The notes under the pieces are model-generated. The model did no database searches. It was not told the origin of the DNA and saw only the letters and a program-made list of their open reading frames with translations. The position numbers and the translations under genes were made by a program. Below are positions 1 to 10,870 of a stretch of DNA of 41,229 bases, piece by piece (the stretch's first letter is position 1; each line of letters opens with the position of its first letter). The stretch comes from Plantago elongata (Eukaryota; Streptophyta; Magnoliopsida; Lamiales; Plantaginaceae): NCBI GenBank assembly GCA_036897095.1, contig JAYMSP010000794.1, forward strand, positions 1 through 41,229, read 5' to 3'.

Positions 1-1261
1 ACTTCCAGTAGTCTTAAAATTTGATATAATATTTTTGGTAATTGTTGGTGAATTTTTAGAATTTTTTCAAATTTTTGTATTAAAATAATATTAAAATATT
101 ATTCCGGCTCGATTTTTCCGAAATTCCACAATTCGTACCATGGACCGTATTAGACTCATATTTTTTATTGGTTTTAGGATTGTAGGTTGTAATGTTTATT
201 TTTCGGACAATATCGACGATTTCCGTAGCGATATTGCGCATTATTATTTTCAATACGTTTCGCGCGACGTTTATCCTCTCAAATTGACTCAAATATTTCG
301 TTCCTTCAAAATGCCGGAAATAATTTTTGACGAAATTTTATTTAATACGTACCGAATTTTGCGGCCTTTACAAGACCTATCCGAGAAGCCCCAATTAAAG
401 CATTCGTTTTCACTTTTCCTACGTTTTTACCCTAATCACTTTTTATTTTTGTTGTATTATTGTTTGAGAGACTCATTTTTCAAAATAAGGTCTCAATAAT
501 CTAGGCACAACCCTGCTCAAGGAGAAGTAGTCATAAAAATTCACATAAGGTCTCAATATTAATGGGGGCCTTCAAGAATCAGCATTTAGCATGATGTCCG
601 TGAAAAAAGAGAAGAAAGGCAGTGAGATTCATTGGTTATGTAAAGGAAGTCCAAAAAATATTTTGTACGTTATATATAGCTCTGTATTTCATGATAATGA
701 GATATATATATATATAAAGTACATAAACTGATAAACAGCTTATAAATCTACGCCAAACAGTTTCATGATTATTTTGGATTTGTTTGTGTCATCTGCATGG
801 CATTGTTTTCGAATCCAAAGCTTCTTTTAATACAAAATGGATTTCTGTTCTTTTGTTTTTTTGTTTTTTTCGTTTTAATTAAAAGTTGGCTGGTCCACGG
901 TTCACATTTGTAAATCTAATAATTGAGAGGCAACTATATTAATTATCTTTCTATATGGGGTAAGTTTAGCAAAATTAACAGGTTACCTAACCAAAAGTTA
1001 TATCCACTATTAATCTCTCATCAACTGATTAATTATATTTTGAAATTTAAGATCGATTATTATTCACTGTCCACTTTTTGTGAAACTTCATATATATTAA
1101 ACTACTAAAATAAATATAAACTAGAAGGCGATCCAGCCTATAGTACTTAAAAAACTAAAAATCTTAGGTCAACAATAGTCGTCCAACATGAGATCTAAGC
1201 CGAAGTACTCTTAAAATTTCATATATTATTATATCAATAATTTATTGTGCAATAGACACAT
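1..1261. other. Gene-free AT-rich flank
   Basis: No convincing gene is visible. The first 500 bases contain open frames on both strands, but their translations resemble no family and codon use looks random. An 11-base string (aaggtctcaat) recurs near 486 and 547. A TA microsatellite lies near 700-716. The stretch is probably decayed transposon sequence running into the LINE remnant. Confidence 0.5.
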
Positions 1262-2010
1262 GTCTATCATCTATACCAAAACACAAGTTATCTCTATGCT
1301 TCCAAGCCTCGTAAACTATCTATAGGAAGGCCACTTTGAGTAGTTAACTCTACCAATTTTTTCCTTTTATATTATTGAGAGTCCACTGCAGCTCAGTTGA
1401 CCATCCCCTAGGTGTATGCTGGATCTGAAGCCAATTAAGTATGTGTTGTCATATGCCATAAGTGGTAGTACAGTCGAATAATAGGTACTCATGTGTCTCC
1501 GACTGGGTACGGAAATCGCAATCTGTTGTATTTATGAGCCCAAAGCGATAATCTTTCATTCGTAGCCAGTCTGCCGTGACAAGTAAGCCACGTGATCATC
1601 CGAGGCCGGGGTCTTACTATGGTTCCAAACATAAGCATCTTCCACTCCACCTCTTGTTAGTCTCCCTGTAGTTCAACATACATGAGTCTCGTTTTAAACT
1701 TTGGTGAGAGTTGCATATTGTTCCATGTTTTATTATTTAATGTGAGAGGTCTACACTTTAGGATACCCTTCATAATCAGGAACTATTAGGTGAGGCTGGT
1801 CGCACAAGGGTCTGGTCTAGTTGCATATAATACGCATGAATCCATTTAACCCATAAGTTGTCCTGCTTGCCACACAGATTTCACAGTAATTTAAGAAGTC
1901 AAGTCTTGCTCCATACGTGCAGATCGATGATTTGTAGCTCTCCGTATTTCTTTGACTTACACACCTTTACTAATGCAACCGGTGATTTTCTAGTAACGCA
2001 CTCACTATTG
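1262..2010 (-). mobile_element. LINE (non-LTR retrotransposon) remnant, end of RT and zf-RVT region
   Basis: On the minus strand the shifting frames spell the C-terminal part of a plant LINE reverse transcriptase. In order they give a CKSKKYGELQIIDLHVWS-like segment (about 1,920-1,985), DNLWVKWIHAYYMQ (about 1,830-1,872), then PRMITWLTCHGRLATNERLS and SETHEYLLFDC of the zinc-binding zf-RVT domain (about 1,480-1,610), then VYEAWKHRDNLCFG near 1,270-1,320. In the family this region follows the polymerase fingers and palm. Several frameshifts and stops interrupt it, so it is dead. No poly-A tail or target duplication was found, so the ends are approximate. Confidence 0.8.
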
Positions 2011-4338
2011 GATCAAGATAAACACTTTTAATAAACATACCCGACTCAAATATTTAAAACATTTCTTAATTAATTTAAGAATCTACAGTTCTACACTACT
2101 CTACCCATCAACTGTTGGGGAAATTCACAGCGCCAGATTTTGGCCATGGAACCGTCACATATATAACCATAATGGATAGTCTTAATTAATAATTGTGACA
2201 AATTGTACGGTATGTGTACTAGGACTCACTATGAATGACTAAGTGCCTACATCGTCAGCATCCATTCACCAATCATACCACATATTTAATCCCATGGACA
2301 TATAGCTAGTATATATACATACATACAATATTCGACTTATTACTAATTTATTGTTTTATAATTTTACAATGCAATCGATGATTGCTAGTTGCTACTATCG
2401 TGGATTATGAATGAGTATTTTGGAACATGATCTGAATTTAAAAAAATTTAATTTTTATATAAAATATATAATTTAAATTAAAAAATTCAAATTGTATCTG
2501 AAACAATCCTTCGAGATTAAATGGTAACTCCATTGCACACTGATTCTAGAAATTGCATGTTATATAATAATGCAGTGCTTATATAATAACATTTCCGCGT
2601 AGATCATACGTCCAACAAAAAAAATGCCTGGAACCTTAATCATTAGCTTAGTGATCAATTAATCCATTAAAAACAACTTATTAGGGAGGCGCATCATTGG
2701 TTCTCTTGACATAAATAATCGGTGCACCAATCTCAGATAGACAACCAAATCAGTAACGAATCTCAGTTGATTAATTAAACTACTTAATTAATCAAAGTGT
2801 TAATCATTCATGGATGGATAGTAGTCTAGCTTATTGAACTCTAAAAATGTACCTTGCTTAAAATATCTCCCAATAAAGGTTTGTAATCATTCACATATCC
2901 ACCAATGGTTATTTAACCTGGTAAGTTTGAAGTTTCTCTAGTATATCCACTAGCTCCTCATCAATGTGACTTTATTATGTCTTGTGTGTGTTTGTTCTTA
3001 TTAGCCGTCATGTACTATTAATACAAGGATTACATCATATATACTTTAGGAGACAGTACTTTAGGCAGTGAAATAAAAGAGTCCGTGACCATTTTATGAA
3101 TATTATCGGAGTATTAATATATATGACTAGATCTTTTATATTAATACTCCAAGATAGGTTTAATTCGTTTGGATTAAATATACGAATAAACCAAGAGCTA
3201 GTTACGTTAGTGAATCATGCGATTCATGCCTGGCAGTTGTACACTTGATTAGTGAAAGGTGTTGGAATCTATTGGTGCAGGAGCAACAAAACCTACAAAA
3301 CCTAAGGGAGAATTAGTATATGTATAGCTTAGCCTAATAATCATGACCTTAACAGGTCACCTTAATTAAGCATGTCTTTTATTCACCATTAACTTTGTAA
3401 CAATCGTAATCATGCCTTATCTTCATCTAATTGGTCCTTAAATATGACAGTGATGTTAAATATTGAAGATATAACATATAGCCTTTTGCATGTATTGGAC
3501 ATTACTATTCCTTCATTATTGGACACTTGGAGTTGGAGTATTAGACTGATCTTGAATTGAAGTTGTTATGGACCAATTGATGTACTATGTTCAATTGCTA
3601 CACCAAGTTTTGTCGAATATTCAATATTAATGTTGAATTGTTGATGTTAGGCTATGAACATAAAAGCTGAAATTCGCCAGACCATGTTAATGAATTGAGC
3701 TAAATTTAGTTGGTAATGAAGTATTGATAGTCGTATAGGACAAGTAGAACCATGTCGGCAGTACTATATGTTATGATCAGGGAAATTTAGGCGTATGGGA
3801 CAAATGATATGTGCTTCATGAGTGCACTCCTCCTCTAGATTATTTATGTGATACTATTGCTAAATTCATTGCCCTATTCTTTTGGATCCCATCTATAAAG
3901 TTTTACACCAAATTTCTAACTGCTGGAGAAATGAGATACTTAGGTTGGCTCGTAAGACAACACTACCCAAAAGGTATTCCCAGCAAGAATCCTAGTTACA
4001 ATGTCGATGTATTTCTACAAATAATGATAATATCTGATCTAGGTTATAACTATCCCGTACAGATATAGTAGCATCTGTAAAGTGTACAACAAAGGAGGGA
4101 CGGGGAATAATCCGATGGGATCGATAGAGAAAATGAGGCCCAAAAGACCGGATCTGGGCCCGGACTTATTCATCATGCCTCATTCATCTCCAACACCCTG
4201 GCCTGGAGCCCCAAACCTATGACAAGTCTCTATCCCAATTCCCAGCTGGGAACTATTCTTTCTCCACTCCCACTTCTAAAAGTGGATTACATTCTCATCC
4301 TCTCTTGAATTTGTAGCACTGCTTTCTCTGTTTATTGA
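2011..4338. other. Gene-free intergenic region
   Basis: No gene or recognisable domain was found. An 85-codon frame at 3,811-4,068 begins with GTG and matches nothing I know. A perfect 14-bp inverted repeat with a 15-base loop lies at 3,108-3,121 and 3,137-3,150 (ggagtattaatata), probably a small MITE remnant. The part around 4,080-4,300 is less AT-rich and includes GGCCC motifs, but no transcription unit could be assigned. Confidence 0.45.
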
Positions 4339-4404
4339 GGTACTGGTTACCTTTAATTTCAAGATGGTAACCAGCAGTACCAATTTATGGAGGTACTGGT
4401 TACC
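4339..4404. repeat. Direct and inverted repeat cluster
   Basis: The 13-mer ggtactggttacc occurs at 4,339-4,351 and again at 4,392-4,404 in the same orientation. Between them, 4,366-4,381 reads ggtaaccagcagtacc, a near-perfect inverted copy. Either direct copy can pair with the middle one, giving two mutually exclusive hairpins. It lies about 550 bp beyond the SmD2 stop codon; any role is unknown. Confidence 0.6.
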
Positions 4405-4959
4405 TTTATTCAACAAGTTCTAGTGCTGCAACGCCCCAAACATATCTATTAGAGCAACTCATATATTATAAGCAAAAAAAGAAACTAGAAATCCGAACAG
4501 CAAAATTTGCAATTCCAAACATGTTAACTATAACGCAGTTTCACCAGACAAAACATCAAAAAATAGAGAAGCAAATTACAGGAAAAATACTTCAATTGAC
4601 CCGTGTAAACTTGATTGTCAGGTATGTGTTCAGTGAAGTAGCCTTCATATAACAATTTTCCTAGTTCGAGAAACCTTGCTCCTTTGAGAGATGAGCCAGG
4701 TATCACTCAGGACATGGTTTGAAAATATGAGTTCAGTTCAATCCACATTTCAATGATTACCCAACAAAAAACTATTGAATGATTATAACATCACCACTAT
4801 CACATGAGCAAGGTTACAGACTTATAGCAGTCAGGTGCCAAAAAAGAAGCAGCAGAACCAGTAACAACAATCAACACAAGAAAAACCTCAGCTACAGAAT
4901 AATTAAAGTACATACTTAACTCATCTCTATTCATTCACATAAACTCGTGCATAAAATAA

Positions 4960-5286
4960 TCACTTGGGGTTCCTTAGAACAATGATGACAGAGTCGCCAC
5001 GGAGGAACATCTTACTAATGAAGCGATCCTTGTTAACAGGGAGAGCTTTCTTCTTGCCTTTACCAGTCTTAGGCACCTCAGTCCACATCTCACGAACATT
5101 CTCTAGCACCATGTTACAGTGGCGATCAAAAGCCCTTACATGCCCCAAGAGCTTTCTGTTGTTACGGCAGTTGATAAGCACCTGTGTGTTGTTTTTTACA
5201 CTCATCAACAAAATGGAAAGAGGCCCCGTGTTGAACTCTTCCTCCTCATTCTTGCCTGGAGTATCCTCTTCCATTGGACGGCTCAT
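4960..5286 (-). CDS. SmD2: Small nuclear ribonucleoprotein Sm D2
   Basis: The 108-residue product is the SmD2 subunit of the heptameric Sm ring, which assembles on the U-rich Sm site of spliceosomal U1, U2, U4 and U5 snRNAs. The whole chain is recognisable: an acidic N-terminus [18 protein letters not shown], the Sm1 motif with [19 protein letters not shown] and [13 protein letters not shown] (about residues 30-65), a lysine-rich loop [12 protein letters not shown], and Sm2 with [11 protein letters not shown] near the C-terminus. Length matches the family. The frame is open two codons further upstream to a GTG, but ATG at 5,286-5,284 gives the conserved MSRPMEEDT start. An acceptor (ACTGCAG) ends at 5,308, so exon 2 starts at 5,307 and the start codon sits 22 bases into it. 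The leader intron runs from 7,149 to 5,308. Coding sequence is uninterrupted in one exon, and the gene looks functional. Confidence 0.95.
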   Translation of the reverse strand: MSRPMEEDTPGKNEEEEFNTGPLSILLMSVKNNTQVLINCRNNRKLLGHVRAFDRHCNMVLENVREMWTEVPKTGKGKKKALPVNKDRFISKMFLRGDSVIIVLRNPK

Positions 5287-5307
5287 ATTCACTTCACCGG
5301 TGTTTTG

Positions 5308-7149
5308 CTGCAGTCAAGGTTAACAAGCGAATTTACATCTAATACCACACCTTGAGCATAACATAAAGAAGTATTATAACATCGCACAATACATTGCATA
5401 TAACAAAAAGGTTCTTCATAGATAGTTAATCAAACACATTGCACAATTTTAAAGTATAGAGTTCTCGATGGGACATAAGCATGATGTTATATTGTATAAA
5501 TTGCCAAACCCACACCACCCATTTGGATACACCCTGATCTTGAAAACAAGAGCTTCGAAGCAATCATCCATGACATATAAGAGGCCCAAGAAATGGATAC
5601 GGGTACCTCACGGCTAGGACTGTCAAAATGGGTGAGAAACTACTAACCCACCTATTCCTTAGTTTGAAAACTATAATAACCACATCCTACATAATAAATT
5701 AGGCCTGTATGGCTAGATCACTGGGCTCAGCAAGCCTGAGTCACCTGACCAGGCAAGTTTGGATGAGAGCCATGTGCAGAGAACCGAAACTCCAAATAAT
5801 CAAATTGTTCGCCTTTAGTCATTTCCAGGTACATGCATGATGCATCAATCTCAGATGGCTTTCATTATGTATCTTATTCATAGTTTATTTATTTTAGAAT
5901 CTTTTACGTTCATCTCCCCTAGTTTTTTGAAAAGTTATAATTAAACTACGAAAGTTACTAACAAATGTACCAACAAGATATCAACAGTTTTTTTTCTAGT
6001 AATTTTACTGAAGACAAATTACAAACTAGAATGCGACTGGGTTAAGTCTAACTAGTTTGCCATATGTTTAGATGAAAATATATATGAAGTGAGTACTTTT
6101 GAAATTGAAATTTAGATTAACTTTGGTTTTGTACAAAAGAAGGAAGTAAATTTACCTAATCTTTGTTTATATTACGGATATGGTTGTGTAATTAAACCTA
6201 ACTAGACGGGGACTAGATACAACTTTCATTACAATTTCTGAAAAGCCAAATTATAGTGTTCATGTCGTGAACTGATTTCTCGGAAATTGAAATAATGCTG
6301 TGAGCGAATAATCAGCATGCAATCGTGATACATAACTCAGAGAACATGTACATTTATTTGGAGAACCATAAGATAATTCACTAATTTTGCATTGATAAGT
6401 AGGTGGGTGATAAATGTTTTCTAAACGAAGAAGAAAATACTGAACCCTATCACACATTTTGACACCCCTACTCAAGGCTTACGGCTATGCCGATTTTTCA
6501 TTATATCACATTTCATAACATAACATGTTAAATCCATCTTACAAGATTTGATCAATAACACCTTACGTCTTTTGTAATAGTTATTCGAAATCCCTAGAGC
6601 TCTTTTTTTTTTTTTCAACTCTCCAAGTCACAACAGTAACAATGAAACACAATTTGCAATTAGAATAAAATCCATTCTCAAGGAAGTAACTAAGACTGTG
6701 CCACTGCGCTTTGCTATAAACTTGAAAACCGAAAACATTAAGCTCAAAGCACCAAGAGCTGAGAGTGAAACCATCAGCTGAAGAATTTGTCTACTGAAAC
6801 TTTACACTCCAGTTAAAATTCAAAATTACACCATTCATTTTGAGGTGTTGTGTGCACAAGTTTACAAGGTTAGATGCAATACCTTTACATAACACACTAA
6901 ACATTGCTAGTTAGAATGAAGTGTTGCAAAAGCTATACTGTAGAATGTAATTTCTAATTCAAAGTCACATATTATACTAAATTTGAAAGATCCCAATTCG
7001 AAATACAGAACCTAATAGTTACTGAAAAAATTGCAATATTCTTATTCCTTCACATACTTCATTTCAGTAATATTGATTATGAGTAAAGTTGCAAGTGTAA
7101 TTGAGACTTGAAGAAATACGAAAATGGAAATGGAGAAGTTGATTGATAC
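5308..7149 (-). other. SmD2 5'-leader intron
   Basis: This is an inferred intron of 1,842 bases on the minus strand. The donor is GAGCAG/GTATC at 7,150/7,149 and the acceptor is CTGCAG/CAAAAC at 5,308/5,307. No other gene was seen inside it. Long introns near the start codon are common in constitutively expressed plant genes and can raise expression; that role here is inference. Confidence 0.65.
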
Positions 7150-7150
7150 C

Positions 7151-7240
7151 TGCTCTGCTAGAGAACGTATCTGAGACTCAGAGAGAGCTTGACTTGCCGA
7201 TGGCGAACTCAATTTGTTTAGTGTGGGATTTGTTTGGGCC
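7151..7240 (-). promoter_or_regulatory. SmD2 non-coding first exon and proximal promoter
   Basis: Read on the minus strand, a CT-rich leader (about 7,215 down to 7,150, with GCTCTCTCTGAGTCTC) ends at a good splice donor. Just upstream, at about 7,226-7,233, lies TTGGGCC read on the plus strand (GGCCCAA on the minus strand), a site II-type TCP-binding element typical of plant housekeeping genes. The transcription start is not defined by sequence alone. Confidence 0.6.
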
Positions 7241-7346
7241 TAATTCAACCTCTACAAAACGCCTCTACAATTTTGTCGTAATATCTACTTGGGAGAAGTT
7301 ATTTGACTCGGCCTTGCCCATATCTCGATTTTATACCCAAAGATAA

Positions 7347-8145
7347 TTACACTGAAAAATAAAATCACTTTTAGGAAAGACTAAAAATTATATTATTTTT
7401 AACTTAAAATTAGTTCAATTTCATTTCGTTCAGTTTAGTTCACCTAAACATCTCTGTTTAGTTATTTATGTCTTATTTCAGTTTAGTTTCATTCAGTTCC
7501 GTTCAGTTCAGTAAATTTCAGTTGAAGAGAATAGAGCCTAACTATATAAAAACACTATAAATACAGATTTATTTGTAATTTATCACACTTATTTACATTT
7601 TTATGGATTTATGGATCAGGTCAATTTATTTTTGCAAGTCATTTGAGTCAGGTTGATGCAATTTCGCGAGTTAATTCACCAACCTTAATTACAAACATTA
7701 CTCAAATATAAATAAATATTATTTAAATAGGTATGAACATTACTTATTATACTGAATATAAGATTTAGAAATTTAATAATATTAATATCATATTCTAGTA
7801 TTTGACCTTGATTAGTTGAATAAATTTTCAACTTAACTGAAATATTTCTAATTATTCATGTAAGGTTTCTACTTAACTCAACAATGTTATTAACTGAAAT
7901 ATTCCTGATTATTCACGTAAGGTTTCGTACTCAACCCAACAATGTTATAAACATTACCTGAATTGTTAAAATTACTTATATAAACACAAACATTGTGTAA
8001 GTGACTAAATAATAAAAATGTCATTTCGGCATAAAATAGGAGTTTCTAATAACATTAATGTCATATTTAGTGACATCATGTCATATTCACTAATTCTAAA
8101 AAAGTTGCTCGTTTGGAGATATATTTTTAAACTTCATAGTGATTT
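7347..8145. repeat. AT-rich repeat region with a 57-58-bp tandem duplication
   Basis: A run of TTCAGTT-like simple repeats lies at about 7,425-7,525. Two adjacent copies of a 57-58-bp unit beginning taactgaaatatt occur at about 7,834-7,890 and 7,891-7,948 and differ at a few bases. No gene was found. Confidence 0.6.
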
Positions 8146-8734
8146 ATGCTCGAATTTGTTTCCACTATAATGCTAACAAAAATTGATTTATGATCGAATT
8201 TGTTTCCACTATAATGCTAACAAAAATACCATGATGTAACAAGATGACATAATATGATAGCATATTAAACGGATAAAATTACACACTGAAATGACCTATA
8301 GATAGGAATCAAGTTAGTTAAAGTGTAGTAATTGTAAGATAATCAATGATCATTAATGAATGAGCTCTTCCCACTATTTATTGGAAGCTCTTTAATCCTT
8401 CTCATTATGGTTGGTCCTTTAACAGTTTGACTTGCTGGCCTCGCAGGGCACTTCAAGCTCGAGAGCGGTCTTTGAAGCGGAACAAGAATCTTCTCATGGA
8501 CATAGGTTGTAGGTCCTTCGAGGTCGAGTCAGTGCTCCTCGACTGGAAGTCGGTGCTAGGTTTGTCTTTCTCCGAGGGGGTTTGCTACTCGCGGAGTTGC
8601 TGAGTATTTTGCTTGATGTCCACAAAGAGATCTTTATCTATATTTTGTTTCGGCTTTTCACTTCAAATATTTCATCACTATCGTTTCAAATATTTCCTCG
8701 CTATGGTCCCTCCGCTTCTAGCTTCTTCAAGTAG

Positions 8735-8960
8735 AGCCAACCCAAGTACAATCGAGGGTTTGTGCGCATAGAGGCTGGTGGGTGATCGAGGCGCTCTTCA
8801 TTTTTTAAGCTGAACGAGTCCGAGTACCATCGAGGGTCTGGGTTGCACTGGGCCGGTGTGTAATCGAGGCGCTCTTCATTTTTAAAGTTGAGCCAGTCCG
8901 AGTATAATTGAGGTCTGAGTTGAACTGAGGTCAATGTGTAATCGAGGTGCTGGTCCTAGT
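8735..8960. repeat. 78-bp tandem repeat array, block 1 (about 3 units)
   Basis: About three units of roughly 77-78 bp carry the core gtacaatcgagggtctgggt, then gatgtgtaatcgaggcgctcttcattttt. Repeat points fall near 8,786, 8,863 and 8,941. Because 78 is 26 codons, the minus strand stays open across this block and would read a repeating peptide (for example LKNEERLDHPP and FKNEERLDYTP). It is the same family as block 2 beyond the F-box pseudogene. Confidence 0.85.
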
Positions 8961-9006
8961 AGGGCAACCAATCTCCGGATGTATCTAAAATCATCGTGCT
9001 CTTGTC

Positions 9007-9930
9007 TTAGTCCGCACCCCTAGGATTCGGGGTCCTCGTAGTTCTATCATATCCGAACATAATCAACTTAGTCCATGTCTTACCATCCCTCATCATCCAC
9101 ACATGAAAACAGCCTCTTATAACTTCATCACGACACATCAAGAGTAAGCATCCCATAAGTGCATCAAACCGACACGTACTTACTTTTTGGACAACTGAGG
9201 GCATTGGAAGTTTCTAATAAGCTTCAATTTTAAGGGTAAGATAAACTATTCAGTCTCCAAGATTCTCATGGTCATATATCTTCCGATGCAATTCCCCATT
9301 GAAATAAAATCCATTTGTAACGAATTTGTAACTATGAAATTCCTTGATCCTGTGCTACTGGCTCGACTCAACATAGTAGATGAAAGTATTCAGATGTGTT
9401 TTTTTATGTTAGCATAAACTTCATATATTCTAACAACCTTGTAGTCACATGTAGCACTATCAGAGCCTAGCCCCACATAGAAGGTGCATTCCCTAACAAT
9501 CATATTCTTCAAAGGTGGAATATCAAGTCAATACCCAGTTAAGGGATTCCATATAACCATTTCCTTGATGCTCCTTCGCATGGAATAAGGGTCAAGCCAT
9601 GGCACGAAAGTGCTGGATCTAAACTACAGGGCATGGTTGTCATTGTCAATGATGTTCTTGATTTGCACACTCTCAACCATCCTATCGTCGCTTTCAAAAT
9701 AGTTTTGCAATGAGCTTAAGAACATCGAAAAGAGCTTATATATGGTAGATTTTATGAGTAACATGTCTTCACATCCCGTCTGGTGATCAAGGTGGGAATT
9801 TATGAAATGAGGATCCTCGATGATGCTTCGCCATTCCTTGCACACGCACCTAAACCACCGCAGCGGCTCAGCAACCACCCGTACATGAATTTCACAATAT
9901 AAATTGGTAGGAACATCTGACAATTTTCGA
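9007..9930 (-). pseudogene. F-box protein pseudogene inside the tandem array
   Basis: Minus-strand frames spell a plant F-box protein, normally the substrate-recognition subunit of an SCF ubiquitin ligase. At 9,920-9,770 the F-box reads LSDVPTNLYCEIHVRVV, then EPLRWFRCVCKEWRSIIEDP and HFINSHLDHQ. Around 9,600-9,440 come FVPWLDPYSMRRSIKEMVIW and a VGLGSDSATCDYKVVRIYE segment typical of the F-box-associated region. At 9,190-9,055 CRFDALMGCLLLMC and GKTWTKLIMFGYD match the C-terminal part. Stops and frameshifts break the chain and there is no initiator ATG at the natural start (TTG). It lies between two blocks of the same 78-bp array, on the strand inferred for the surrounding retroelement, so it may have been captured by or inserted into it. 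Confidence 0.75.
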
Positions 9931-9949
9931 TTAAGTTGTAACTTTAGAC

Positions 9950-10870
9950 GACACTCTTCATTTTTGAAGTTGAGCCAGCCCCAATACAGCCGAGTGTCTG
10001 GGTTACACCGAGGCGCTCTTCATTTCTTAAATTAATGCAGCCTGAGTACAACCGAGGGTCTGGGTCGCATTGGGGTTGATGTGTAATAGAGACACTAAAA
10101 TACTTCCTTAAATTGAGTCAGCTTGAGTACAATCGAAGGTCTGGGGTTGCTCGAGGACGATGTGTAATCAAGGCGATCTTCATTTTTGAAGTTGAGCCAA
10201 CCCCAGTACAATTGAGGGTCTGGGTCGCATCGGGGTTGATGTGTAAATCGAGGCACTTTGAGTCAGCCCGAGTACAATCGAGGGTCTAGGTCGCATCGGG
10301 GTTGATGTGTAATCGATGCACTAATAATTCCTTAAGTTGAGGCAGCCCGAGTATAATCGAGGGTCCGAGTTGCTCGAGGTCGATGTGTAATCGAGACACT
10401 AATACTTCTTCAAGTTGAGCCAGCCGAGTATAATCAAGGCCTTAGGTTGCACCGAAATCGATGTGTAATCGAGGCGCTCTTCATTTTTTAAGTTGAGCCA
10501 GCCTGACTACAATCGAGGGCCTGGTTCGCACCGAGGCCGATGTGTAATCGATGCGCTCTTTATTTTTTTAAGTCAAGCTAGCCCGAGTACAATCCAGGGT
10601 CTAAGTCACACCGAGGTCGATGAGTAATCGAGGTGCTCTTCATTTTTAAGCTGAGTCAGCCCGAATACAATCGAGGGTATGGGTCGCACGGGGCCATTGT
10701 GTAATCAAGGCACTCTTCTTTTTTGAAGTTCAATCAACCCGAGTACAATCGAGGGTCTGGGTCACATAGAGCGGATGTGTAATCGAGGCACTAATACTTC
10801 TTTAAGTTGAGCCAGCCCAAGTACTATTGAGGATATGGGTCGCACCGAGGACAATGGGTAATAGTGTCGC
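9950..10870. repeat. 78-bp tandem repeat array, block 2 (about 11 units)
   Basis: This is about 920 bp of degenerate tandem units, each with cagcccgagtacaatcgagg, a gggtcgcaccgagg-like middle and gatgtgtaatcgaggc. Two sub-types alternate at the junction, one with gctcttcatttttgaagttgag and one with actaatacttctttaagttgag. Unit length varies around 75-95 bp, so the minus-strand frame that is open in block 1 is repeatedly broken here. Confidence 0.85.

Noticed and set aside
140..499. 119-codon open frame on the plus strand
   Set aside because: Composition is that of AT-rich non-coding DNA (many Phe/Tyr/Ile), with no domain; a reverse frame overlaps it.
3811..4068. 85-codon open frame on the plus strand
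   Set aside because: It starts at GTG, matches no family I know, and has no promoter or splice context.
5287..5292. GTG two codons upstream as the SmD2 start
   Set aside because: Plant nuclear genes start at ATG, and ATG at 5,286 gives the family's conserved N-terminus.
4964..5323. Plus-strand open frames over SmD2
   Set aside because: They are antisense shadows of the strongly conserved SmD2 frame.
9950..10870. CRISPR-like interpretation of the regular array
   Set aside because: Whole units repeat without unique spacers, in a plant nuclear context with retroelement-like flanks.
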